Source: Deltaproteobacteria bacterium (GTDB taxonomy: Bacteria > Desulfobacterota > Dissulfuribacteria > Dissulfuribacterales > QOAL01). Taken from it: a stretch of 9,500 nucleotides of DNA. Where the stretch lies: positions 1 to 9,500 of the forward strand of contig WFRQ01000585.1 of assembly GCA_015486425.1 (NCBI GenBank), read 5' to 3'. The position numbers and the translations under genes were made by a program. Below the pieces are notes generated by a model. The model searched no databases, was not told the DNA's origin, and saw nothing but the letters and a program-made list of their open reading frames with translations. Positions 1-7,583 of the stretch are shown here, piece after piece (positions within the stretch are counted from its first letter, which is position 1; each line of letters starts with the position of its first letter).

Positions 1-170
1 AAAAATAACTTACCGATTTCGCATCTCATCTTCAGGCCATCCTGAGCTGAACTTCAATCACAAAATCCTCAACGTAGCCCAGCTACGCCTGCGGTTTTGC
101 TCAATCAGTTCAACTCAGCCTGACCTAAATCTGAGCGCGCTATCATCCAACTTATTTTTAGACAGCCCCT
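1..170. repeat. MITE-like long imperfect palindrome, copy 1 (left end cut by the window)
   Basis: The right end reads TTATTTTTAGACAGCCCCT. Its reverse complement matches the sequence at position 1 (AAAAATAAC), so the element is a long imperfect inverted repeat. Its centre is at GTAGC-CCA-GCTAC (74-86). By symmetry about ten bases of the left end lie outside the window, giving a full length near 180 bp. A related copy lies at 4225-4397, with the shared inner stretch GAACTTCAATCA and the same CTGTCTAAAA-type ends. There is no coding capacity. It ends ten bases from the stop codon of the regulator gene, so the folded RNA may act as a 3' boundary for that transcript. No target-site duplication can be tested here. 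A non-autonomous transposable element is the best reading; the source transposon is not visible. Confidence 0.8.
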
Positions 171-180
171 TAGCAGATAC

Positions 181-1578
181 CTATTTTCTAAGATATTCTT
201 CCACATTATAACCCTTGGCCTTATACCTTTTGAGCTTTCTCCACAGTGAAACCCTGTCAATTCCCATTATCCTGGCAGCCCTTGTCTTATTACCCTGAAC
301 GCTTTTCAGGATTGAAAGTATGTAGTTACGCTCATGTTCTTCCAGGCTGAGGTGTTTTTCCCTGCTGTACGCTGTACCCGAATCAGGCTGATCAGATACC
401 GTGCCCAGGTTTTCAGGCAGGTGCTGGAGTGTTATTTCCGGCTCGCTGCATAACGCCAGAGAGCGTTCAATAATGTTTTCCAGTTCTCTCACATTACCGG
501 AATAGTCATACTCTACCAGCCTTGACATGGCCTCTGGAGTAATGGCCTTGATGCTGCCGTCTGCTGCAGGGTGGCGTGCAAGAAAGTGGCGCACGAGCAG
601 AGGTATGTCATCCTTGCGATCTCTCAGAGGAGGTATGTGAATAGATACCACATTGATCCTGTAATACAGGTCCTGTCTGAATTTTCCCGAACGGACCTCC
701 TCCTCCAGGTCCCTGTTTGTGGCTGCAAGTATCCTCAGGTCAATGGGAATCTCCTTTGTTCCGCCTACCCTGATTATTTTTTTGTCCTGCAGCACCCTCA
801 GAAGTTTAACCTGCATCATTAAAGGCATCTCGCCAATTTCATCAAGCAGTACCACACCGCCGTTGGCTGATTCCAGCAGGCCCTTGCGCCATTTGGATGC
901 CCCGGTGAAGGCATCTTTTTCATGGCCAAAGAGTTCGTTCAGCATGAGTTCTTCTGTCAAGGCGCCGCAGTTTATGGGCAGGAACCGTTTATCAGCCCTT
1001 GAACTCATCTCCCACAGTGTCCTTGCCACAAGTTCCTTTCCTGTACCTGTTTCGCCCGTGATTAGAACATTGCAGTCAAGCTGGGCAATGAGGGAAATTT
1101 CTTCTTTGAGCTTCAGTATTGCCTCATTCTGACCTACGAATCGAACAGTGCCCTTTTTGGATTTTATCTCCTGCCTCAGTGCCCTTATTTCCCTTTTGAG
1201 CACTGTCTTTTCAAGGGCCTTTTTCACAAGGGCCTTCAGTTCATTAAGTTTGATGGGTTTGGGGAGATAGTAAAAGGCACCCTTGGCCATGGCATCAACA
1301 GCGGAATTTACCGTGGCATAACCTGTTATGATGATTACCTCGGCCTCTGGAAGGAGTTCCTTGGCCGTTTCCATCATCTGGACCCCGTCAACATTGCCCA
1401 TCTTAAGGTCAGTGATTATGAGATCAAAGCGGCTCTGACGGATTCTGGTCAGAGCATCCTCCCCGTCAGCCGCAGTTTCAACCACGTAGCCATCCTTGGC
1501 CAGGACATGCGCTATGTTGTCCCTGTTTATCTCCTCATCATCCACTACAAGGATGCGTATTTCGTTTTGTTCAGACAT
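181..1578 (-). CDS. NtrC-family sigma-54-dependent response regulator
   Basis: A cytoplasmic transcription activator of 465 residues with the three classical domains. The receiver (about 7-122) has the acidic pair D13/D14, phospho-acceptor D57 (IITDLKM), T85 and K107. The AAA+ domain (about 146-370) has Walker A GETGTGKE (175-182), Walker B VVLLDEIGE (242-250), arginine-rich FRQDLYYRINV (300-310) and GNVRELENII (361-370). A Fis-type helix-turn-helix lies at about 429-451 (NKTRAARIMGIDRVSLWRKL). Family knowledge: phosphorylation drives oligomerisation and ATP hydrolysis that opens sigma-54 promoters from enhancer dyads. Oddity: the sigma-54 contact loop, normally GAFTGA, reads DAFTGA (222-227). 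The start is supported by GAAGG just upstream of the ATG. It lies downstream of the kinase on the same strand and is presumably its partner. The shared dyads and sigma-54 promoters upstream of both transporter genes make those its likely targets (inference). Confidence 0.95.
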   Translation of the reverse strand: MSEQNEIRILVVDDEEINRDNIAHVLAKDGYVVETAADGEDALTRIRQSRFDLIITDLKMGNVDGVQMMETAKELLPEAEVIIITGYATVNSAVDAMAKGAFYYLPKPIKLNELKALVKKALEKTVLKREIRALRQEIKSKKGTVRFVGQNEAILKLKEEISLIAQLDCNVLITGETGTGKELVARTLWEMSSRADKRFLPINCGALTEELMLNELFGHEKDAFTGASKWRKGLLESANGGVVLLDEIGEMPLMMQVKLLRVLQDKKIIRVGGTKEIPIDLRILAATNRDLEEEVRSGKFRQDLYYRINVVSIHIPPLRDRKDDIPLLVRHFLARHPAADGSIKAITPEAMSRLVEYDYSGNVRELENIIERSLALCSEPEITLQHLPENLGTVSDQPDSGTAYSREKHLSLEEHERNYILSILKSVQGNKTRAARIMGIDRVSLWRKLKRYKAKGYNVEEYLRK

Positions 1579-1645
1579 TAAACCTTCATGCTGTCAGCCA
1601 GCGGAATAACTCCCACTGACTGGAAAATCTGTGGAGAACCGTATG

Positions 1646-1788
1646 AATTTATCCGAAAATAGCTCAAAGCTCAAAGCTCAAAGCTCAAAGTTGAAAGCTC
1701 AAAGTAAAAGAAGCTCTAATTTGCTGGTTCCCAAACTCCAGTTTGGGAACTCTAAACTGGAAGCTCCTGCTTCCCATGCTTTGAGCTC
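1646..1788. repeat. Dispersed double-hairpin repeat with heptad array, copy 1
   Basis: It starts with ATTTATCCGAAAA, then a heptad array of AGCTCAA-type units (1661-1709: four exact units, AGTTGAA, AGCTCAA, AGTAAAA). Next comes a perfect hairpin of 11-bp arms with a 2-base loop (GTTCCCAAACT, CC, AGTTTGGGAAC; 1727-1750) and a second hairpin GGAAGC-TCCT-GCTTCC (1759-1774). The tail CTTTGAGCT (1779-1787) can pair back with the AGCTCAAAG units, closing the structure. A second copy lies at 8487-8616 with fewer heptads. It sits between the kinase and regulator genes and is therefore likely transcribed with them. There is no U-tract after the hairpin on the minus strand, so it is not an intrinsic terminator. 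No protein is encoded. Confidence 0.85.
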
Positions 1789-1878
1789 TCACAAGGCAAC
1801 GCATGCCATGCACGGCGAACATTTTCATCTGTCAATATGCACAAGTTGTGGTAAATTATCTTCACTACTTGAAAAGAA

Positions 1879-3363
1879 TCATTCCCCGTTTTCGGCCTTC
1901 GCGTCCGAAGGTTCTGCGAGAGGCAGGGTTATGATAAATTCGGCACCACTGTCCCCAGGGCTGTTGACCCTTATGGTACCCCTGTGTTTACGGATTATCC
2001 CGTAAACCACTGCAAGCCCCAGGCCAGTCCCCTTCCCTGCTTTTTTGGTTGTGAAAAACGGGTCAAAGATTTTGTGTATATCCTCCTTCGCAACACCTTT
2101 GCCACTATCTGATACTGTGATTATGCCTGTTTGGTTTCCCCTGTCTGCCCTGGCAGATATGGTGACATGGCCCTTTTCCCCGTTAATGGCCTGAATCCCG
2201 TTGATCACGAGGTTTAGAAGGGCTTCGGTTATCTTATGCCGATCCACATTCAATATAATGTCGCCCTCAGGAAGATTCTTCTCCAGCTTGATGCCTGGCT
2301 TCTTTTCATTTTGGGCAAGACTGAATACCCTGTGAATAATTTTTTCAAGACTGCAGGGAGACATGGAGAAAGTCTGTACTCTGGAAAATTCCAGAAGCCC
2401 TTTTACTATTTCCCCTGCCCGGTAGGATTCCTGCTCTATGATCTTGAGCATCCTCTCAATGAATTCACAGTCACCCTGCTTGAGTTCTTCAAGGGCAATT
2501 TGACATGAGGTGGATATGTTGTTGAGCGGGTTATTGAGCTGATGCGCGGTCCCGGAGGCCAGTGTGCCCACTGATGAAAGTTTCTTGGCCTGAAAGAGCT
2601 GTTCCTGATTCTTTTCCAGGTTTTCAACCATTGTGTTAAATGCCCTTATAACGCTCTGTACCTCATCTGCATGCCCTGGCACAGGAAGCGACGTGAATGA
2701 GCCTGTGGCAATGGAATGGGCAGCTTCTTCTATTGTCCGCAGCGGAGTAAGGACCGTACGGTACATTACGAGTGCGGTTGCCAGGATAAAGAGCAGCAGC
2801 ATGCCAATGTATATGACAAGTTTTACTTTGAAATGCTCTACAAACTCATCCATCCTGTTCTGAAAGGAAGAGAGTAATTTTTCGCTCATTGCCATAATGG
2901 TGTCGCTTATGTCCTCTGCCCCGATACACAGGTTTTCACCATCATCTCCCCTGCACTTCATGCCCTGTGCCGCTATTTTTGCAAGCACAGCCTGGTACTG
3001 CTTCATGGTTTTCTCAAGGCGCGGGAGGTTGAATGTGCCGGGGGCAGGGTCTGTGAGCATTTCCGGCAGGTAATCCAGGGGAGCCTGTCTGTTCTTTATG
3101 TCCGACAGGATGACATTCAGGTAATTTATGGCCTTTTCAGTATATTCCTCTGCCATGTCAAGGGAATTGTCATTCCGGCGTGTTATGAACTCTTCTTCAT
3201 GGCGTTTTATTGCAGAACAGAGGTTTGACAACCTGCTGGCATGCGCAAAGAGCCGGGCGTTTTCTTTCAACACGTGAAAATCAGTGTAGACGCCCAATCC
3301 CAGTACCCCGTAAAATACAAGGTGCAGGAGAAGACAGGTTATCATTTTCTGGCGTAAAGTCAT
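1879..3363 (-). CDS. Membrane-bound sensor histidine kinase
   Basis: 494 residues. Layout: TM1 at about 8-28, a periplasmic sensor region of about 150 residues (29-180), TM2 at about 182-201, HAMP at about 202-255, HisKA with phospho-acceptor H274 in GTAHQLNNPL (271-280), and HATPase_c with the N box (NLVINGIQAI, 384-393), G1 DSGKG (419-423), F box FDPFFTTK (433-440) and G2 GKGTGLGLA (443-451). It should autophosphorylate and pass phosphate to the NtrC-type regulator encoded downstream; NtrB/ZraS-like kinases pair with such regulators. The sensor domain belongs to no family I can name. It is mostly helical in look and has a Cys pair (C137, C146) in a short acidic/glycine-rich loop. The start gives a sensible N-terminal TM helix, but the ribosome binding site is weak. 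No sigma-54 promoter was found upstream, so a housekeeping promoter is likely. Confidence 0.95.
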   Translation of the reverse strand: MTLRQKMITCLLLHLVFYGVLGLGVYTDFHVLKENARLFAHASRLSNLCSAIKRHEEEFITRRNDNSLDMAEEYTEKAINYLNVILSDIKNRQAPLDYLPEMLTDPAPGTFNLPRLEKTMKQYQAVLAKIAAQGMKCRGDDGENLCIGAEDISDTIMAMSEKLLSSFQNRMDEFVEHFKVKLVIYIGMLLLFILATALVMYRTVLTPLRTIEEAAHSIATGSFTSLPVPGHADEVQSVIRAFNTMVENLEKNQEQLFQAKKLSSVGTLASGTAHQLNNPLNNISTSCQIALEELKQGDCEFIERMLKIIEQESYRAGEIVKGLLEFSRVQTFSMSPCSLEKIIHRVFSLAQNEKKPGIKLEKNLPEGDIILNVDRHKITEALLNLVINGIQAINGEKGHVTISARADRGNQTGIITVSDSGKGVAKEDIHKIFDPFFTTKKAGKGTGLGLAVVYGIIRKHRGTIRVNSPGDSGAEFIITLPLAEPSDAKAENGE

Positions 3364-4001
3364 ATTAAGGCAAGTAAGCTCTCTCGAGGGTCACATGTGG
3401 CTGGCATAAAGCGCCGGAGACTAATTTGAGCGAATGTCTGGATTTTCTGCATATCTGCGAAAATGGTTTTCAGTCACACCCTTCCCGTTCCGGGTTGCGC
3501 TGTGATATTTTTCAGCGTCTTTTGTTATATGGTTACACACAGCGGATTGCCAGTCCTCAATTCAGGTAAAATAAAATCCGTACTGTCATTGTATGTTGCT
3601 CATTTCCCTGCATTACCGTTTAATGTGGCTGAAACCAAGAGCAATTTTCAGGCCGTCCATCAGTCAGGCCAATTTTTTGAATACGCTATTGTCATATATG
3701 CCGTGTATCTGTAAAAGAGAATTTCTGCGTAGCCGGCTATTTACGGACCTGTATGATCAGGGGGAGTGATGAGGAACCTAATCCCGAAGAGTTTTAAAAG
3801 TGCGAGACTCCAATTGATACAGCTCCTTTACAATGCTCATTTTTATGATTCTCTGTATCAGATGAGAGAATGTCAGATATGCTGAAAAAGTGCATGGTTT
3901 TCATCTGTGCTCTGCATGTCTATTGGAGGTGCATACGGTTGGTAGCACAACATTGAAAAAGTGTGCGGCATCTGGAATGCAAACAGGAAGTGATACAAAA
4001 A
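3364..4001. other. Gene-free stretch upstream of the kinase gene
   Basis: About 640 bases without a convincing gene. The small open frames here have no ribosome binding site, no recognisable domain and a composition like non-coding DNA. It should contain the promoter of the kinase-regulator pair on the minus strand, but I could not pick a -35/-10 pair with confidence. No sigma-54 signature (GG-N10-GC with TGGC context) or GTTKC-N5-GMAAC dyad was found here on either strand. Confidence 0.5.
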
Positions 4002-4010
4002 GCAACGAAC

Positions 4011-4217
4011 GTTGCATATTGCACTGTTGCTTCAGGCAACGCTTGTCCTGTATTTTTATAAACTGGCCTGCTGCGGCAATACGACAGAATTTTTTTGACC
4101 ATGATTTTTTTCTTTTGTATCATCTAATTATAATATGCAGGTATTTCAGTATGCAACAACTTATTATTTCAGGGGACCGTTCAGGGAGTTTTTTGTTATA
4201 AGGTTTCGTTATGAAAC
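4011..4217 (+). promoter_or_regulatory. Regulatory module A: three dyads plus IHF-like site (putative enhancer)
   Basis: Half-site GTTGC (4011-4015) is followed after 10 bases by dyad 1 GTTGC-TTCAG-GCAAC (4026-4040). Dyad 2 is ATTTC-AGTAT-GCAAC (4143-4157) and dyad 3 is GTTTC-GTTAT-GAAAC (4203-4217). A further GCAACG faces the half-site (4002-4015 is a perfect 14-bp palindrome). The same elements in the same order and almost the same spacing occur at 8266-8480. Spacings between dyad starts are 117 and 60 here, against 124 and 61 there. Five-base arms around a 5-base spacer suit a Fis-type HTH dimer of an NtrC-family activator (family knowledge). Binding by the regulator encoded at 181-1578 is an inference from proximity and from the sigma-54 promoter downstream. 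Confidence 0.65.
4118..4130 (+). promoter_or_regulatory. IHF-like site in module A
   Basis: TATCATCTAATTA matches the IHF consensus WATCAA-N4-TTR except at the sixth base. It lies 92 bp after the start of dyad 1 and follows an A/T-rich run. The equivalent site in module B is an exact match at 91 bp. Conservation of position between two diverged copies supports function. IHF bending is common at sigma-54 promoters. Confidence 0.5.
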
Positions 4218-4224
4218 ATTATCA

Positions 4225-4397
4225 GGGGGCTGTCTAAAATAATTTACTATCCCGATTCCTGTCTTGGCTGTCTTGAGTCGAACTTCAATCATAAAATCCC
4301 CAACGCAGCCGTGCTGCGCCAGTGGTTTTGCTTATCCAGTTCGGCTCAACCTCACAGGAATCGGTGTGTAGTATCAGATTACTTTTGGACAGTCCCT
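4225..4397. repeat. MITE-like long imperfect palindrome, copy 2
   Basis: Ends GGGGGCTGTCTAAAA and TTTTGGACAGTCCCT are terminal inverted repeats. The whole 173 bp is an imperfect palindrome centred at 4311 (GCAGC-CGT-GCTGC, 4305-4317). Its inner arms CCGATTCCTGT (4251-4261) and ACAGGAATCGG (4353-4363) pair fully. It is the same family as positions 1-170. No clear target-site duplication is seen. It sits between dyad 3 (7 bp upstream) and the sigma-54 promoter (28 bp downstream), moving the putative enhancer about 170 bp further from the promoter. Confidence 0.85.
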
Positions 4398-4424
4398 GAG
4401 AGAGAGGAGGTGAAGTTTTATTGA

Positions 4425-4440
4425 TGGCATGTCTGTTGCA
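4425..4440 (+). promoter_or_regulatory. Sigma-54 promoter of the transporter-Usp operon
   Basis: TGGCAT-GTCTG-TTGCA has the invariant GG (4426-4427) and GC (4438-4439) separated by exactly 10 bases. It matches the -24/-12 consensus TGGCAC-N5-TTGCW at all but one position. Transcription would start near 4450, giving a leader of about 180 bases before the transporter. Dyads 1-3 of module A would then lie roughly 425, 308 and 248 bp upstream, or about 250, 135 and 75 without the inserted palindrome, within normal enhancer range. Confidence 0.8.
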
Positions 4441-4449
4441 TTTCGCCTC

Positions 4450-4629
4450 AATGATCGTGCTGCCGGTCAGGGGGGCAGTCGTATCATATTTGCTGTGAAC
4501 CAATAACTACCGCGAAAATGCAGCGAGCTTTTGTCTGTACTTTTCATGCCCGGGGTGTCTCGCGTACCGGGCGGTGCAAGGCAAAAGTTTAATACTTTTT
4601 CAAAATAGCTTTACAGGAGGGAAGAAAAG
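4450..4629 (+). promoter_or_regulatory. 5' leader of the transporter operon, with ribosome binding site
   Basis: The transcribed leader predicted from the sigma-54 promoter. It has two candidate hairpins: CTGCC/GGCAG around 4459-4477 and GCCCGG (4548-4553) with CCGGGC (4567-4572). A strong Shine-Dalgarno AGGAGGGA (4615-4622) lies 7 bases before the ATG at 4630 and fixes the start. I recognise no known riboswitch class. Confidence 0.45.
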
Positions 4630-6426
4630 ATGACTCACTACAGGCCGGGACAATCCGGCCATCTGACAGTAATGATAGTCGTGGCAGTATTCATGCTGGC
4701 CATGGCTGGGTTTGCAACGTGTGCCGCAGCAGCGGGACATGAGGCCCATGGGGAGGGAGACGGCAGCTACAAACTGCTGAAGATTTTCGGAAAGATCACC
4801 AATCCGCACGATACCGGTGTGGGGGATGTGGAAATTGAGGTGACTTTCAATGGCCAAAAGATGGAGCGTGCTGGTCACAAGGGAGGACATGGCCACGGGT
4901 CTGGCGGTCTTAAAACAGAGGCTGATGGTACTTACCAGGCAGCCTTTCACGTGCCGGAAGCAGACCTTCACGGAGCTGAAATAAAAATTACCGCATTCAA
5001 GCCCAGTTATGCAAGGGCAACTTTTGAGGTCGAGGCCGATCATATATCCACCAGTGAGGGAGGAATGGTGGTAAATGCGGATTTCAAGATTAAACGCACA
5101 AAAGGCCCGGCATTCTGGATAGCCACCATAGTATTTGTTCTGGCGTATGTGCTGATTTCCTTTGAGCTGCTGCATCGTACACTGGCAGCCATGCTGGGAG
5201 CTGCCACCATGCTGGTGATAAGCTACACGTTTGGCACATTCAATCCTGAATATCACATCCTGTCCTATGAGTCAGCCATACATGCCATTGACATGAATGT
5301 GATCTTCCTGCTCATGGGTATGATGATCATTGTTGGTATTCTCAAACATACAGGCGTATTTCAGTGGTGTGCGTACAAGTGCTATCAGCTTGCAAGGGGT
5401 AATGTCATAATACTGGCGATTATTCTTATGGCATTTACTGCTGTGTCATCTGCATTTCTTGATAATGTCACCACCATGCTGCTGCTCACACCGGTGAGTA
5501 TCGAGATCGCTCTGTCTCTCGGCATCAGTCCCATAGCTCTTCTGCTGCCCGAGGTACTGGCATCCAATATCGGTGGTACGGCTACCCTGATCGGTGATCC
5601 TCCCAATATCATGATAGGTTCCTATGCAGGACTTACCTTCATGGACTTTGTGGTGAATCTTACCCCGGTATGTATCGTATCAATGATAGTTCTTTTTGTT
5701 TACACAAAGTTTGTTTACAACAGTGAATATTCCAAGGCCAAGATAACGGATATCCAGGCATTTATTGCGAAACTGCGTGAAGAGTACAAGATCACTGATT
5801 CTACTCTTCTTACCGTTGGCCTCATAATAATGTCCATGGTTATTGCCATGTTTCTCACTCATGGCGTGCTGCACATGGAGGTCTGTATCGCTGCCCTGTT
5901 CGGGGCTGCCCTGCTCTTTACCTATGGTCTGGTAACCAAGAAGATAGACCTGCTGGAACTCATCGAAAAGGATATTGAGTGGACTACCCTGCTCTTTTTC
6001 ATGTTCCTGTTCATACTGGTTGGCGCTGTGGAGGAGACAGGTCTGCTTGATGTTGTTGCCGACTGGGTTCTTAATCTTTCCAATGGAAATCTTGTGGCTT
6101 CCATATGCCTGATACTCTGGGTTTCAGCCATTATGAGTGCCTTTGTTGACAACATCCCCTTTACAGCCACCATGCTTCCGATTGTGGCCTATCTTACCCA
6201 GGTGATTCCAGGTGCTGATTCAGGGGTGTTGTGGTGGGCGCTTGCATTTGGTGCCTGCTTTGGCGGAAATGGCACAATGATTGGTGCCAGCGCCAATGTT
6301 GTCACAATGGGAATTGCTGAATCTGCAGGACACCCAATGAAGTTTGTCGGGTTCATGAAAGTGGCCTTTCCCTATATGATAATCAGTGTGGCCATAGCCA
6401 ATGTATGGCTGCTGCTTTTCTATTAG
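4630..6426 (+). CDS. NhaD/ArsB-type ion transporter with His-rich N-terminal periplasmic domain
   Basis: 598 residues of the ion-transporter superfamily (NhaD / ArsB / P-protein / SLC13 relatives). A signal peptide (about 11-36, cleavage near AAAAG) is followed by a soluble domain (about 46-157) with the look of a carboxypeptidase-regulatory-like beta-sandwich. That domain carries His-rich stretches (HEAHGEGDG; AGHKGGHGHG, 81-90). The membrane part starts at about 161 and has about a dozen helices in two inverted halves. Both halves carry the family signature: SAFLDNVTTML (274-284) with GGTATLIGDPPN (315-326), and SAFVDNIPFTATMLP (503-517) with GGNGTMIGASANVV (545-558). It probably moves Na+/H+ or an anion across the inner membrane; the substrate cannot be read from sequence. 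A strong RBS, a sigma-54 promoter upstream and a universal stress gene 43 bp downstream suggest an induced operon. Confidence 0.88.
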   Translation: MTHYRPGQSGHLTVMIVVAVFMLAMAGFATCAAAAGHEAHGEGDGSYKLLKIFGKITNPHDTGVGDVEIEVTFNGQKMERAGHKGGHGHGSGGLKTEADGTYQAAFHVPEADLHGAEIKITAFKPSYARATFEVEADHISTSEGGMVVNADFKIKRTKGPAFWIATIVFVLAYVLISFELLHRTLAAMLGAATMLVISYTFGTFNPEYHILSYESAIHAIDMNVIFLLMGMMIIVGILKHTGVFQWCAYKCYQLARGNVIILAIILMAFTAVSSAFLDNVTTMLLLTPVSIEIALSLGISPIALLLPEVLASNIGGTATLIGDPPNIMIGSYAGLTFMDFVVNLTPVCIVSMIVLFVYTKFVYNSEYSKAKITDIQAFIAKLREEYKITDSTLLTVGLIIMSMVIAMFLTHGVLHMEVCIAALFGAALLFTYGLVTKKIDLLELIEKDIEWTTLLFFMFLFILVGAVEETGLLDVVADWVLNLSNGNLVASICLILWVSAIMSAFVDNIPFTATMLPIVAYLTQVIPGADSGVLWWALAFGACFGGNGTMIGASANVVTMGIAESAGHPMKFVGFMKVAFPYMIISVAIANVWLLLFY

Positions 6427-6469
6427 GACAGGACACAGGTGCATTTAAAAGAGTTGAAGGGAAAATATT

Positions 6470-7423
6470 ATGAGTTCAGAAAAAAAAGTATTAACCAGTT
6501 TCCTGCTGCCGCTTGATGACCTGGAGCTTTTCCAGGGCACGGCAGCACTGGTCAGTTCCATGGCAAAGGTATTGGGGGACCGTATTGAAAAAGTAACACT
6601 TCTTCGTGTGATGCAGGGAAGTTATATTGCCAAGCACATGGAGAATATAGATATCCGCGTGGAGCATGTCCTGTCCAGCGATCTTATTAAAAAGTTTCGT
6701 CAGGAGTATATAAGCAATACCATTGAACCGGTAATGCAGAAGGGCGAAGCACTGCTGCAGGAAGGAGGGGTTACCGCTCCTGTTGATATAGCTATCGAAG
6801 ATGGCAACCCTGCTGATGTTATAGCTGATTTTGTAAACAGCAGAGATTATTCTACTGTGGTGATGCAGAGGCGCGGTCTTTCCAAAGTGGAAGGCATGTT
6901 CATGGGCAGCGTAACGTCCAGGCTCCTGCACAGAAATCTGAAAGCTACTGTTTATCTTACAGGCAGTTCTCCTGACAGCCGTGACTGCAATACTGCAGAC
7001 ATACTGATAGCCCTTGATGGAAGCACCCATTCCAGCGCAGCGCTTGAAGAGGCAGCGGTCCTGCTTGAAAAGTGCTCGGAGCTGAAGCAGGTGGTGCTGG
7101 TATCAGTGGCCGATGCAGCCAGTTTTAATGAAATGCTGAAAAATGGAAAGAAGCCGGAGGAGCAGAGCCTGAAGGTGCTTGATGACGCTGCGGCAATGCT
7201 TGCATCCCGTGGTGTGCCAGAGGACCGTATCTTCAAGGTAGCGCGTTATGGCAAGGACGCGGCCTCGGCAATTGAGGAAGAGATAAAAAACCGGGATATT
7301 GATACGGTGTTTATGGGACGGCGCGGCATCAGTGCTATTGCCGAGCTGTTCATAGGCAGTGTCAGCCAGAAGATAGTGGACTGCTGTCCCGAACAGACTA
7401 TCGCTCTGGTAACAGCCGACTGA
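6470..7423 (+). CDS. Tandem-domain universal stress protein (UspA family)
   Basis: 317 residues with two Usp domains (about 1-163 and 175-315), so one chain equals the usual Usp dimer. The nucleotide-binding signature G-2x-G-9x-G-S is intact in domain 2: GRRG (283-286) and GS (296-297), with ALDGS (181-185) at its first strand. In domain 1 the first glycine is replaced: QRRG (133-136), then GS (146-147), so ATP binding there is doubtful. It is cytoplasmic, with no signal peptide. It starts 43 bp after the transporter with RBS GAAGGGA (6456-6462) and shares its operon, ending at an intrinsic terminator. Usp proteins are often encoded beside transporters and are thought to modulate them in response to ATP/AMP; that role here is an inference. 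Confidence 0.92.
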   Translation: MSSEKKVLTSFLLPLDDLELFQGTAALVSSMAKVLGDRIEKVTLLRVMQGSYIAKHMENIDIRVEHVLSSDLIKKFRQEYISNTIEPVMQKGEALLQEGGVTAPVDIAIEDGNPADVIADFVNSRDYSTVVMQRRGLSKVEGMFMGSVTSRLLHRNLKATVYLTGSSPDSRDCNTADILIALDGSTHSSAALEEAAVLLEKCSELKQVVLVSVADAASFNEMLKNGKKPEEQSLKVLDDAAAMLASRGVPEDRIFKVARYGKDAASAIEEEIKNRDIDTVFMGRRGISAIAELFIGSVSQKIVDCCPEQTIALVTAD

Positions 7424-7449
7424 ACCTGTTGATATCTTGGTTCTTCACG

Positions 7450-7488
7450 GGCCGCAGAAGGGTTAACGCACCTTTCTGCGGCCTTTTC
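7450..7488 (+). terminator. Rho-independent terminator of the transporter-Usp operon
   Basis: Stem GGCCGCAGAAGG (7450-7461) pairs with CCTTTCTGCGGCC (7471-7483) with one bulged base. It is followed by TTTTCT. It lies 26 bases after the Usp stop codon. Confidence 0.88.
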
Positions 7489-7583
7489 TGTGTCTTAAAC
7501 CGCTGGGTAACTGCTCACCCTCTCCTCAAGGAGGAGTTCCCATAACGGAAAGTCGCTTTTCACACAACATTTTTTCCTCACAC

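Noticed and set aside
1661..1709. Heptad array considered as a CRISPR or coding repeat
   Set aside because: Units are 7 bases with no spacers, and the same block recurs as part of a dispersed repeat.
3890..4201. 103-residue open frame on the plus strand
   Set aside because: Overlaps the conserved regulatory module; no RBS and no recognisable domain.
4600..5256. 218-residue open frame on the minus strand
   Set aside because: Fully antisense to the start of the transporter gene; no RBS, Cys/His-rich nonsense composition.
6491..7030. 179-residue open frame on the minus strand
   Set aside because: Antisense shadow of the universal stress protein gene, which has clear domain motifs.
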